Source of the DNA: Massilia sp. PDC64
Lineage (GTDB): Bacteria; Pseudomonadota; Gammaproteobacteria; Burkholderiales; Burkholderiaceae_D
DNA length: 64,000 bases
Direction of reading: 5' to 3'
Assembly (NCBI RefSeq): GCF_900101265.1
Contig: NZ_FMZS01000001.1
Location: forward strand, 248,001 to 312,000
The notes beneath the pieces are model-generated. The model did not search any database and was not told the origin of the DNA. It saw only the letters and a list, made by a program, of their open reading frames with translations. Each line of letters opens with the position of its first letter. Position 1 is the stretch's first letter. This document shows positions 16,571 through 24,828 of this stretch, piece after piece. The position numbers were made by a program, and so were the translations under genes.

Positions 16571-19500
16571 ATGGCACGTTTTTTTATTGACCGCCCCATT
16601 TTTGCCTGGGTGATCGCGCTGTTCATCATGGTGCTTGGCGGCGTCGCCATCAAGCAGCTGCCGATCGCGCAGTATCCCACCGTGGCGCCGCCGTCGATCG
16701 TCGTCAGCGTCGCCTACCCGGGCGCTTCCGCGCAAACGCTGGAAGAATCCGTCATCTCCGTCATCGAGCGCGAGATGAACGGTGCCGAGGGCATGATCTA
16801 TATGGAGTCGACCAGCCAGGCCAACGGCACCGGCTCCATCACGATCAGCTTCGAGACCGGCACCAATCCCGACCTGGCCCAGGTCGACGTCCAGAACCGC
16901 CTCGCGCGCGCGACCCCGCGCCTGCCGGCCGCGGTGACCCAGCAGGGCGTGCGCGTCGACAAGGCCCGCTCGAACTTCCTGCTGTTCACGATCCTCTCGT
17001 CCGACGACCCGACCTGGGACACCGTCGCGCTGGGCGACTACGCGTCGCGCAACGTGCTGCCGGAGATCCAGCGGATCAAGGGCGTCGGCCAGGCGCAGCT
17101 GTTCGGTACCGAGAAGGCGATGCGCATCTGGATCGATCCGGCCAAGCTGGTCGGCTTCAACCTGTCGCCGGACGACGTCAACACGGCGATCCGCCAGCAG
17201 AACGCGCAGGTGGCATCCGGCACGATCGGCGACCTGCCCGTGGCCAAGGGCCAGCAGATCACCGCGACCGTCGTCGTCACGGGCCAGCTGGCCACCGTCG
17301 AGCAGTTCGGCAACATCGTGCTGCGCGCGAATCCGGACGGCTCCACCGTGCGCCTGAAGGACGTCGCCCGCATCGAGATCGGCGGCCAGGCCTACGCCAC
17401 GTCGACTCGCCTGAACGGCAAGCCGTCGACCGGTATCGGCGTGCAGCTGTCGCCGACCGGTAACGCGCTGGAGACGGCGAAGCTGATCAAGGCACGCATG
17501 AACCAGCTGCAGAAGTACTTCCCGAAAGGCATGAAGTACTCGATCCCTTACGACAGCACGAAGTTCATCCAGATCTCGATCAGCCAGGTGGTGGAAACCC
17601 TGATCGAGGCCGTGATCCTCGTGTTCATCGTGATGTACGTGTTCCTGCAGAACATCCGCTACACGATCATCCCGACCATCGTCGTCCCGGTCGCCCTGCT
17701 GGGCTCCTTCGCGACGCTGCTCGCGATGGGCTTCTCGATCAACGTGCTGACGATGTTCGGCATGGTGCTCGTGATCGGTATCGTCGTCGACGATGCGATC
17801 GTGGTGGTGGAGAACGTCGAACGCATCATGTCCGAGGAAGGCCTGCCGCCGCTGCAGGCGACGCGCAAGGCGATGGGCCAGATCTCGGGCGCCATCATCG
17901 GCGTGACCGTCGTGCTGATGTCCGTGTTCGTGCCGCTGGCGTTCTTCGCCGGCGCCGTCGGCAACATCTACCGCCAGTTCTCGATCGTGATGGTGTCGTC
18001 GATCGGCTTCTCGGCCTTCATGGCGCTGTCGCTGACGCCGGCGCTGTGCGCGCACCTGCTCAAGCCCGTGGAAGCGGGCCACCACATGGAGAAGAAAGGC
18101 TTCTTCGGCTGGTTCAACCGCACGTTCACGACGGGCGCCAAGCGCTACGAAGGCATCGTCGGCAAGATCCTCAAGCGTTCCGGCCGCGCACTGGTCGTGT
18201 TCGTCCTGCTGGTCGGCATCGTCGGCCTGATGTTCGCGCGCCTGCCGAACTCGTTCCTGCCGAACGAGGACCAGGGCTACATCATCGCCAACATCCAGCT
18301 GCCGCCGGGCGCCACCGCCGAGCGTACCAACGTCGTGTTGCACGCGATGGAAGACTATGTGCTGAAGCAGCCGGAAGTGGCCGACATGGTCGCGGTGACG
18401 GGCTTCTCGTTCACGGGCCAGGGCCAGAACATGGGCCTCGCGTTCATCCCGCTGAAGGCGTGGGACGAGCGTAAGGGCAAGGGCCAGAGCGCCCAGGAAC
18501 TGGCGACGCGCATCACCATGCACATGGGCGCCCTGCGCGACTCGTTCATCTTCGTCGTGAGCCCGCCGCCGATCCCGGAACTGGGCCGCGGCACGGGCTT
18601 CTCGTTCCGCCTGCAGGACCGCGGGGGCCTCGGCCACGCCGCCCTGCTCCAGGCGCGTAACCAGCTGCTGGGCATGGCGATGCAGAGCAAGGTGCTGACG
18701 GGCATCCGTCCGGAAGGCCTGGAAGATGCGCCGCAGCTGAAGCTGAACATCGACCGCGACAAGGCGCAGGCCCTGGGCGTGACGTTCGGCGCCATCAACA
18801 CGGCGCTGTCGACGTCGCTCGGTTCCGCGTACGTGAACGACTTCCCGAACGCGGGCCGCCTGCAGCGCGTGATCGTGCAGGCCGACGCGCCGGAGCGCAT
18901 GCAGCCGGAAGACCTCCTGCGCATCAACGCCCTGAACACGAAGGGCCAGCCGGTGCCGCTGTCCGCGTTCGCGACGACGCAGTGGATCACGGGTCCGATG
19001 CAGACGTCGCGCTACAACGGCTATTCGTCGATGAGCATCACGGGCGACGCCGCGCCGGGCTATTCGACCGGCCAGGCGCTGGACGAGATGCAGGCCCTCG
19101 CGGCCAAGCTGCCGGCCGGCTTCGCGTATGAATGGACCGGCCAGTCGCGCGAGGAGATCCTCGCCGGTTCGACCGTGTTCGTGCTGATCGGCTTCGCGCT
19201 GCTGGCCGTGTTCCTGGCCCTCGCCGCGCTGTACGAGAGCTGGTCGATCCCGGTCGCCGTGCTGCTCGTCGTGCCGCTGGGCGTGCTCGGTTCGCTGATG
19301 GCGGCGTCGATGCGCGGGCTGCAGAACGACGTGTACTTCAAGGTCGGCCTGATCACCATCATCGGCCTGGCCGCGAAGAACGCGATCCTGATCGTGGAAT
19401 TCGCGAAGGACCTGCAGGCGCAGGGCAAGTCGCCGTTCGAAGCGGCGCTGCAGGCGGCGCACCTGCGCTTCCGTCCGATCATCATGACGTCGCTCGCGTT

Positions 19501-19726
19501 CATCCTCGGCGTGCTGCCGCTGGTGGTCGCCAGCGGTGCCGGCGCCGCGTCGCAGCGCGCGATCGGTACCGGCGTGATGGGCGGCATGCTGACGGCGACG
19601 GCACTGGGCGTGTTCTTCGTGCCCGTGTTCTTCGTCGTCATCCGCGGATTCTTCAAGGGCAGCGAACGCCAGCGCAAGAAGTACGCGCACGAAGAAGAAA
19701 ACACTGTCATCGACACGAAAATCTGA
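16571..19726 (+). CDS. acrB: RND multidrug efflux transporter (AcrB/MexB type)
   Basis: Inner-membrane proton-driven pump of the HAE1 family, 1051 residues as expected. The N-terminus MARFFIDRPIFAWVIALFIM is the family signature. The proton-relay residues are Asp407 and Asp408 in GIVVDDAIVVVENVER, at the same numbers as in E. coli AcrB, with Lys936 in GLAAKNAILIVEFAKDL. Two six-helix bundles flank two large periplasmic loops that carry the porter and docking domains. The porter assembles as a trimer with AcrA and OprM. Its stop overlaps the next start. Broad substrates such as dyes, detergents and lipophilic antibiotics are expected from the family. Confidence 0.98.
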   Translation: MARFFIDRPIFAWVIALFIMVLGGVAIKQLPIAQYPTVAPPSIVVSVAYPGASAQTLEESVISVIEREMNGAEGMIYMESTSQANGTGSITISFETGTNPDLAQVDVQNRLARATPRLPAAVTQQGVRVDKARSNFLLFTILSSDDPTWDTVALGDYASRNVLPEIQRIKGVGQAQLFGTEKAMRIWIDPAKLVGFNLSPDDVNTAIRQQNAQVASGTIGDLPVAKGQQITATVVVTGQLATVEQFGNIVLRANPDGSTVRLKDVARIEIGGQAYATSTRLNGKPSTGIGVQLSPTGNALETAKLIKARMNQLQKYFPKGMKYSIPYDSTKFIQISISQVVETLIEAVILVFIVMYVFLQNIRYTIIPTIVVPVALLGSFATLLAMGFSINVLTMFGMVLVIGIVVDDAIVVVENVERIMSEEGLPPLQATRKAMGQISGAIIGVTVVLMSVFVPLAFFAGAVGNIYRQFSIVMVSSIGFSAFMALSLTPALCAHLLKPVEAGHHMEKKGFFGWFNRTFTTGAKRYEGIVGKILKRSGRALVVFVLLVGIVGLMFARLPNSFLPNEDQGYIIANIQLPPGATAERTNVVLHAMEDYVLKQPEVADMVAVTGFSFTGQGQNMGLAFIPLKAWDERKGKGQSAQELATRITMHMGALRDSFIFVVSPPPIPELGRGTGFSFRLQDRGGLGHAALLQARNQLLGMAMQSKVLTGIRPEGLEDAPQLKLNIDRDKAQALGVTFGAINTALSTSLGSAYVNDFPNAGRLQRVIVQADAPERMQPEDLLRINALNTKGQPVPLSAFATTQWITGPMQTSRYNGYSSMSITGDAAPGYSTGQALDEMQALAAKLPAGFAYEWTGQSREEILAGSTVFVLIGFALLAVFLALAALYESWSIPVAVLLVVPLGVLGSLMAASMRGLQNDVYFKVGLITIIGLAAKNAILIVEFAKDLQAQGKSPFEAALQAAHLRFRPIIMTSLAFILGVLPLVVASGAGAASQRAIGTGVMGGMLTATALGVFFVPVFFVVIRGFFKGSERQRKKYAHEEENTVIDTKI

Positions 19727-21150
19727 TGAACACCATGAAACGACTTACTCCCCTGGCCCTGGCCCTCGTGCTGGCCGGCTGCGTGAACCTGGCGCCCAAA
19801 TACGAGCGTCCGGCGGCGCCGGTCGCGGGCGCCTTCCCGACCGTGGAAGGCAGCGTCAAGAGCGGCAACGCCGTCGCGAACGAGGCGCCCGCCGCCATCG
19901 CGTGGCAGCGCTTCTTCACCGACCCGCGCCTGCAGCAGCTGATCACGCTGGCCCTGGCCAACAACCGCGACCTGCGCGTTTCGATCCTCAACATCGAGGC
20001 GGCACGGGCGCAGTACCAGATCCAGCGCTCGAACCAGTTCCCGGCCGTTAACGCCGGCATCACGGGCCAGCGCCAGACGACGGGCAAGGACCAGCCGATC
20101 AGCAGCCTGTACCAGGCTGGCCTCTCGGTGTCCGCATTCGAGCTGGACTTCTTCAGCCGCGTGCGCAACCTGTCCGACGCCGCGCTGGCGCAATTCCTCG
20201 CCACCGAGGAAGCGCGCAAGACGGCGCAGATCAGCCTGATCGCGCAGGTCGCCAACACGTACCTGACGTTCCTCGCGGACGAGGAATTGCTGGCGCTGAC
20301 GCAGCAGACCCTCAAGACGCGCGAGGAATCGCTGCGCCTCACGAACCTGCGCTTCGAGAACGGCGTCTCGTCCAAGCTCGACCTGCAACAGGCCGTGTCG
20401 CTCGTCGAGACGGCGCGCACCACGCTGGCCCAGGCCCAGCGCCAGCGCGCGCAGGACCTGAACCTCCTGACGCTGCTGATCGGCCAGCCGATCCCGGACA
20501 ACCTGCCGGCCGGCGCCACGCTCGCGACGACGAACCTGCCGGACCTGCCGGCCGGGATGCCGTCCGACCTGCTGACCACCCGTCCGGACATCCGTTCGGC
20601 CGAGCAGCAGCTGATCGCCGCCAACGCCAACATCGGCGCGGCGCGCGCGAACTACTTCCCGCGCATCACGCTGACGGGCAGCGCGGGCACGGCCAGCCCG
20701 GAGCTCTCCGGCCTGTTCAAGAGCGGCACGTTCGGCTGGACCTTCGCCCCGCAAGCGATCCTGCCGCTGTTCGACTTCGGCCGCACCCGCGCCGGCGTCG
20801 AGAGCGCCCGTGCCCAGCGCGACATCGCCGTCGCGCAGTACGAACGGTCGATCCAGACGGCGTTCCGCGAAGTGGCGGACGCGCTGGCCGGCCAAGCGAC
20901 GTACAGCGAACAGCTGCGCGCCCAGCAGGCCGTGGCGGCCGCCGAGACGGACCGCTTCAACCTGTCGGACCTCCGCTACCGCAACGGCACGGCGAGCTAC
21001 CTGGACCTGCTGGACGCCCAGCGCTCGCTGTTCACCGCGCAGCAGCAGGCCATCCAGGCGAACCTGCTGCGCCTGCAGAACCAGGTCACGCTGTACCGCG
21101 TGCTGGGCGGCGGCTGGAGCGAAGCGGCACCGGCGACCGCGGCACGCTGA
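19726..21150 (+). CDS. oprM: Outer-membrane efflux channel lipoprotein (OprM/NodT type)
   Basis: TolC-like trimeric exit duct for the pump. The 474-residue protein starts with a lipoprotein signal ending in LAGC (Cys19), followed by NLAPKYERPAAPV, typical of the NodT subfamily. Two outer-membrane efflux repeats follow, each ending in a long alpha-hairpin (ALANNRDLRVSILNIEAARA; AERSIQTAFREVADAL-like region). The ATG at 19726 overlaps the acrB stop; an ATG at 19735 is an equally possible start. A REP-like double hairpin follows the stop. Confidence 0.95.
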   Translation: MNTMKRLTPLALALVLAGCVNLAPKYERPAAPVAGAFPTVEGSVKSGNAVANEAPAAIAWQRFFTDPRLQQLITLALANNRDLRVSILNIEAARAQYQIQRSNQFPAVNAGITGQRQTTGKDQPISSLYQAGLSVSAFELDFFSRVRNLSDAALAQFLATEEARKTAQISLIAQVANTYLTFLADEELLALTQQTLKTREESLRLTNLRFENGVSSKLDLQQAVSLVETARTTLAQAQRQRAQDLNLLTLLIGQPIPDNLPAGATLATTNLPDLPAGMPSDLLTTRPDIRSAEQQLIAANANIGAARANYFPRITLTGSAGTASPELSGLFKSGTFGWTFAPQAILPLFDFGRTRAGVESARAQRDIAVAQYERSIQTAFREVADALAGQATYSEQLRAQQAVAAAETDRFNLSDLRYRNGTASYLDLLDAQRSLFTAQQQAIQANLLRLQNQVTLYRVLGGGWSEAAPATAAR

Positions 21151-21161
21151 GTTAGCCCGTC

Positions 21162-21246
21162 GTTCCCGGACTGGCCGTCCGCCTTGGCGGGAACCCAAGT
21201 TTTGTGGCCGTAGCCGGAGAAATTGGATCCCCGCCTGCGCGGGGAT
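21162..21246. repeat. REP-like double-hairpin intergenic repeat
   Basis: Two hairpins follow oprM. The first is GTTCCCG (21162-21168) with CGGGAAC (21188-21194). The second is ATCCCCGC (21227-21234), loop CTGC, GCGGGGAT (21239-21246). The second resembles the stereotyped palindromes scattered between genes in many betaproteobacteria. There is no T-tract, so it is more likely a repeat element, possibly protecting the 3' end of the mRNA, than a simple terminator. Confidence 0.6.
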
Positions 21247-21298
21247 GACGTTTCAAACGCAGGCGAAGTTATTGCCGCGCGCCATTGGTACGATCCCG

Positions 21299-21349
21299 AC
21301 CGGGGCCGGCCGCGATTTCGGTATCATGAAATCGCAGGCCGGCCCCGGT
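21299..21349. repeat. 51-bp near-perfect inverted repeat
   Basis: The left arm is 21299-21319 (ACCGGGGCCGGCC then GCGATTTC). The loop is 8 bases (21320-21327). The right arm is 21328-21349 (GAAATCGC, a single bulged A at 21336, then GGCCGGCCCCGGT). This makes a 21-bp stem interrupted by one bulge. It lies in the 318-bp gap between oprM and the M28-like gene, 120 bases before the latter's start. Beyond this and the REP-like element I see no gene in the gap. No T-tract follows. Confidence 0.8.
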
Positions 21350-21468
21350 TCTACATTGCATGCACGGGCGGCCCCGGCAGCCGTCGCCGGACGGCGTCCG
21401 CCAGGACCGCAACGCGCGCCGAGCCCGGCCTGTCCGGCACGGTCGCCCCTTGCGCCGCGCCCCACGCC

Positions 21469-22362
21469 ATGCGACATTTTTTTCGTGCACATTGGAAAGC
21501 CATCGTCGCCATCGTCCTGCTCGTGCTGCTGGCGCTGGTGACCGTGAACCCCGGCGCCGCCGTGCCGGAACCGCCGCTGGCCATGCGCCTGCGCGCGCAC
21601 GTGACCGCGCTCGCGGCAGGCACGCAGGACGCCACCGCGCGCCGCGCGGAGGCCGCCGCCTACATAGCCAGCGTGCTGCGGGCCGCCGGCTACACCGTGC
21701 AGGACCGCGCCGGCACCGACCACACATACCGTATCGAAGCCGTGCTGGCCAACGTCGCCCCGGACGCGAAGGCGGCGCGCACCTTCATCGTCGGCGCCCG
21801 CTATGACGGCGCCCCCGGCGCCGATCCCGAAACCGTGGGAACCGCAGCGGCCGTGCTGGAACTGGCGCGTCTGCTGTCGAACGTGCGTCCCAGCAGCGGC
21901 ACGGAGATCCGCTTCGCGTTCTTCCTCGCACCGGACACCCCCGCCGCCCCGCCGGAAGCGGCGAGCCTGGACGACCTCGCGCGCGTGCTGGCCGAGGCGC
22001 CCGACGAGCGTCCGGGCAGCTTCATCGCCTACGTCGGCAGCCTCGCGTCGTCGCGCCAGGTGCAGGATGCGCTGTCGGCATTCCAGAGCGTCGCAGCCGG
22101 CCCGGCGCACGGCCTCGCGACGCCGGCCTACATGCAGGGCGTGACCTTGTCCGACCGCGCCGCCTGGCGCCATCCGGGCACCGGCCTGCCCGCCCTCGTC
22201 CTCACGGACACGTCGTTCACGCGCTTCCCGTACCGCCAGGCGGAGAGTGCTGCGCAGGATGCGGACGACCCGCCCGAACAGGTGGTCTTTGCCGGCATGG
22301 CGCGCGTGGTGAGCGGCCTCGCGCGCACGCTCACGGCGCTCGCTGCGGGACAGCGGGGATAG
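21469..22362 (+). CDS. M28 peptidase-like protein with degenerate metal site (probable pseudoenzyme)
   Basis: A 297-residue protein with an N-terminal membrane anchor (about residues 8-26, IVAIVLLVLLALVTVNP) and an M28 aminopeptidase-like fold. RTFIVGARYDGAPGADPETVGTAAAVLELARLL aligns by pattern with the usual VVGAHYDS...GADDNGSG...LELAR, but the zinc-binding His is Arg and the bridging GADDN is altered. The catalytic Glu-Glu expected after the FFL strand is replaced (FFLAPDTP). The final His is absent (SDRAAW retained, then TSFTRF). It is therefore unlikely to be an active zinc peptidase and may bind a ligand or partner. Its 3' end overlaps the convergent aquaporin gene by 32 bp. Confidence 0.7.
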   Translation: MRHFFRAHWKAIVAIVLLVLLALVTVNPGAAVPEPPLAMRLRAHVTALAAGTQDATARRAEAAAYIASVLRAAGYTVQDRAGTDHTYRIEAVLANVAPDAKAARTFIVGARYDGAPGADPETVGTAAAVLELARLLSNVRPSSGTEIRFAFFLAPDTPAAPPEAASLDDLARVLAEAPDERPGSFIAYVGSLASSRQVQDALSAFQSVAAGPAHGLATPAYMQGVTLSDRAAWRHPGTGLPALVLTDTSFTRFPYRQAESAAQDADDPPEQVVFAGMARVVSGLARTLTALAAGQRG

Positions 22363-23062
22363 CGTCCATCCGGCCGGCCGCCGCGGCACTGTGCGGCGCA
22401 CGGGGATACAACCAGCCGAAGACGACGGTCGCCGCCGCGGCGCCGGCCAGCTGGGCCAGCACATAGCCCGGCACGTCCGCGAGCCGGATGCCGGCACACG
22501 TGCCGGTCGCCGCGCGCGCCAGCGTGAGGGCCGGATTGGCGAACGACGACGACGCCGTGAACCAGTATCCCGCGACGATGAACAGGGCCGCCGCATACGG
22601 CGTCACGTGCGGACGCGTGCGGGCGCAGCCGATGATCGTGGCCAGCAGGCCGAACGTGGCGACGCCTTCGCTCCACCACAGCGCCGCGCCCGTGCGCGCC
22701 TGCGTCGCGGCCGCGAACACGGGTTCGCCGAACATCAGGTGCGCGATCGCCACGCCCGCGAACGCGCCCGCCACCTGCGCCGCGACGTAAGGCAGCACGA
22801 GCGCGCCCGGCAGGTTGCGCTGCCACGCTTCGGACAGGGTGACGGCGGGATTCAGGTGCGCGCCCGAGACGGCGCCGAACGCGAGGATCAGCACGACGAG
22901 GCCGCAGCCGGATGCGATCGAATTGACGAGCAGCGCGATGGCCGCGTTGCCGCCCGCCAGCCGGTCTCCCATCACGGCGGAACCGACGACGACGGCCAGC
23001 AGCAAAGCGGTGCCGAGCCCCTCGGCGACGAGTCGGCGGAACAATTGGTCGAAGTGCTTCAT
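22331..23062 (-). CDS. Aquaporin/MIP-family channel
   Basis: A 243-residue six-helix channel with both NPA half-helices: GAHLNPAVTL in the first half and SFANPALTLARA in the second. The layout matches the AqpM/AqpZ-like water, glycerol or metalloid channels found near arsenic operons in other bacteria, but no arsenic genes are present here. Selectivity-filter residues cannot be assigned confidently without an alignment. The gene overlaps the M28-like gene tail to tail and has its own upstream region (23063-23143, 81 bp). Confidence 0.92.
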   Translation of the reverse strand: MKHFDQLFRRLVAEGLGTALLLAVVVGSAVMGDRLAGGNAAIALLVNSIASGCGLVVLILAFGAVSGAHLNPAVTLSEAWQRNLPGALVLPYVAAQVAGAFAGVAIAHLMFGEPVFAAATQARTGAALWWSEGVATFGLLATIIGCARTRPHVTPYAAALFIVAGYWFTASSSFANPALTLARAATGTCAGIRLADVPGYVLAQLAGAAAATVVFGWLYPRAPHSAAAAGRMDAIPAVPQRAP

Positions 23063-23143
23063 GGCACGTATTGTGGGCGAGTGCCATGCCCCGGAGTACC
23101 GCCGTTCCAGTCTGTTCAGCCGATACGCAACGCTACGACCGGG

Positions 23144-23509
23144 CTAGGCCGCCTGGCGGATCAGGGAGGGAATGACGTCGAGGAGGTCGGCCATCGACAC
23201 GGGCTTGGACAGGAAGCGCACACCCGGCGGCATCGTGCCGGCCTCGATGGGATTGCCGGAGATGACGAGTGCCGGCAGATCGGGCTGGAGGCCGCGCAGG
23301 GCATGGATCACTTCGATGCCGTTCATGCCCGGCATGCGGAAGTCCGTGATGAGCAGGTCGAACGGGCCGGCCTCGCCGAGGCGCACGGCATCGCGCCCGT
23401 TATCGGCGACGGACACGCGATATCCGGCGACGCTCAGGTAGCGCTCGAATACGTACAGGATGGCGTCTTCGTCATCCACGACCAGGATGCGCGGTGGTGC
23501 GGGTGGCAT
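23144..23509 (-). CDS. Single-domain response regulator
   Basis: A 121-residue CheY-like receiver without an output domain. The acidic pocket is Asp12/Asp13, the phospho-acceptor Asp56 lies in LLITDFRMPGMNG, and the conserved Lys is in FLSKPVS. Such lone receivers act in phosphorelays or as protein-protein switches. No histidine kinase is adjacent on this strand, and the VOC gene upstream gives no hint of partner. It may be co-transcribed with the VOC and transglutaminase-like genes. Confidence 0.93.
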   Translation of the reverse strand: MPPAPPRILVVDDEDAILYVFERYLSVAGYRVSVADNGRDAVRLGEAGPFDLLITDFRMPGMNGIEVIHALRGLQPDLPALVISGNPIEAGTMPPGVRFLSKPVSMADLLDVIPSLIRQAA

Positions 23510-23603
23510 CGGTCAGCTTGCCTTTCATTGAAACTTATGCAAGACAGACTGTATCACACGGCCCGGGGGAAACCCGACACGTTTCTCCCCGTCATCCCGA
23601 GCG

Positions 23604-23996
23604 CTATTTAGGACGGTACATGGCGCACAGCTTGTGGCCATCCGGATCGCGCACATAGGCGAGGTACAGCGGTCCCAGGCTGCTCTCGCGCAGTCCCGGC
23701 GGGGCCTCGATCGACGTGCCGCCCTGCGCGACCGCCGTGTCGTGGAATGCGTGGACCTGTTCGGGCGATGCGCATTTGAAGCCGATGGTGGCGCCGTTCG
23801 CGCACGTGGCCTCGGCACCGTTGATCGGTTCGGTGATGCAGAACGAGCCCCCGTCGTGGCGGTAGAACAGCCGGCGCTGGCCCGTCAGGTTCGTGTTGGG
23901 GAATGGCTCGCCCGCCCCGAGGACGCCCAGCACGGCGTCGTAGAAACGCTTGGAGCGATCGAGGTCGTTCGAACCGATCATGATGTGACTGAACAT
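23604..23996 (-). CDS. VOC-superfamily (glyoxalase/bleomycin-resistance-like) protein
   Basis: A 130-residue protein of two beta-alpha-beta-beta-beta modules. MFSHIMIGSNDLDRSKRFYD is the first strand and helix, and YVRDPDGHKLCAMYR is the C-terminal metal-side strand of VOC proteins. Members include glyoxalase I, dioxygenases and antibiotic-binding proteins; the substrate is not deducible. It lies 30 bp downstream of the transglutaminase-like gene on the same strand. Confidence 0.88.
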   Translation of the reverse strand: MFSHIMIGSNDLDRSKRFYDAVLGVLGAGEPFPNTNLTGQRRLFYRHDGGSFCITEPINGAEATCANGATIGFKCASPEQVHAFHDTAVAQGGTSIEAPPGLRESSLGPLYLAYVRDPDGHKLCAMYRPK

Positions 23997-24026
23997 GCCT
24001 GTCCTTTCGATGGGAAGTTGTTACGG

Positions 24027-24620
24027 TCAGTCCAGGAGCACGACGTCCGGCAGGTTCGCCAGCACCTGGTCCCACGTATCGTAGCATTCCAGCGTCTCGA
24101 CGACGACGGGCAACGGCTCGGCCCAGATCTCCGGCAACATGCGCTCCTCGCGCGTGCGGGTGGCGAACGCCAGATGTTCCACGGGCGGCGCGAAGCGCGC
24201 GTCGACGCCGGGCTTGTTGCCCCGCGCATCGATGCGGTACCAGCCGAAGTCCTTCAGGTACACGGCGTTCAGCCCGTGCAGGCAGTACGGCGCCCCGCTG
24301 TCGCCGACCGACAGGCGCTGGTAGCACAGCCCCGCCGGGATCCCGTTCGCCCGCAGCAGGGCGGCGAGCAGATGGCTCTTCGCATAGCAATAGCCCGTGC
24401 CGTGACGCAGGACGTCGGAGGCCTTGCACGTGACGGGGTTCGCTTTGAAATCCACGCTGTGGCGGATGGCGTCGCGCACGAATTCGAAGCAGGCGCGCAC
24501 GACGTCCGCTTCGGACGACGCGCCCTCGGCCAGCCGGCGGGCGGTGGCGAGGACGTCCGGTGTGTCGAAGTCGATCCAGGTGCTGGCGGCAAGATAGCGT
24601 TGCATGGTCGGCATCGTCAT
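24027..24620 (-). CDS. Transglutaminase-like cysteine protease-fold protein
   Basis: A 197-residue cytoplasmic protein with a complete transglutaminase/protease triad: Cys78 in HGTGYCYAKSH, His115 in CLHGLNAVYL, and Asp131 in WYRIDARGN. The short single-domain form occurs in many bacteria and may act as a peptidase, amidase or cross-linking enzyme; its substrate is not known. The start ATG 24620 is favoured by GGGGAGA six bases upstream. It overlaps the stop of the small membrane protein gene as ATGA, so the two are probably translated together. Confidence 0.85.
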   Translation of the reverse strand: MTMPTMQRYLAASTWIDFDTPDVLATARRLAEGASSEADVVRACFEFVRDAIRHSVDFKANPVTCKASDVLRHGTGYCYAKSHLLAALLRANGIPAGLCYQRLSVGDSGAPYCLHGLNAVYLKDFGWYRIDARGNKPGVDARFAPPVEHLAFATRTREERMLPEIWAEPLPVVVETLECYDTWDQVLANLPDVVLLD

Positions 24621-24763
24621 CCGAATCTCCCCGCCAGGGCCGCGGCGAACACGAGTGCGACGGTGCAGAACAGGCCGAATTGCAGGCGCCTGTTCGTGGC
24701 GGTGGCAAGGGTGGCGCACAGCCCCACGACGAGGGGAACGAAGGCCAGTGTCGGATGCGTCAT
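24617..24763 (-). CDS. 48-residue putative membrane protein
   Basis: A short frame starting MTHPTLAFVPLVVGLCATLA. It has two hydrophobic segments (about residues 5-22 and 29-45) separated by TNRRLQFG, the layout of a two-helix inner-membrane miniprotein. The stop overlaps the transglutaminase-like start (ATGA), which favours its being real. No good ribosome binding site precedes the ATG, so the evidence is modest. I recognise no family. Confidence 0.5.
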   Translation of the reverse strand: MTHPTLAFVPLVVGLCATLATATNRRLQFGLFCTVALVFAAALAGRFG

Positions 24764-24828
24764 GATGTGAGCGGGTTGTCGAAGCCGCTACCTTAGCAGA
24801 CCGCACCCGCTCCAAAATGCTCACTTTT

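Noticed and set aside
15083..19690. A very long open frame (over 1,500 codons) on the strand opposite acrA-acrB
   Set aside because: It mirrors the acrA/acrB codons; high GC with strong third-position bias keeps the antisense frame open. The translation is low-complexity Arg/Asp/His-rich with no domain.
22331..23062. Aquaporin as part of an arsenic-resistance locus
   Set aside because: No arsR, arsC, arsB/acr3 or related gene is in the vicinity.
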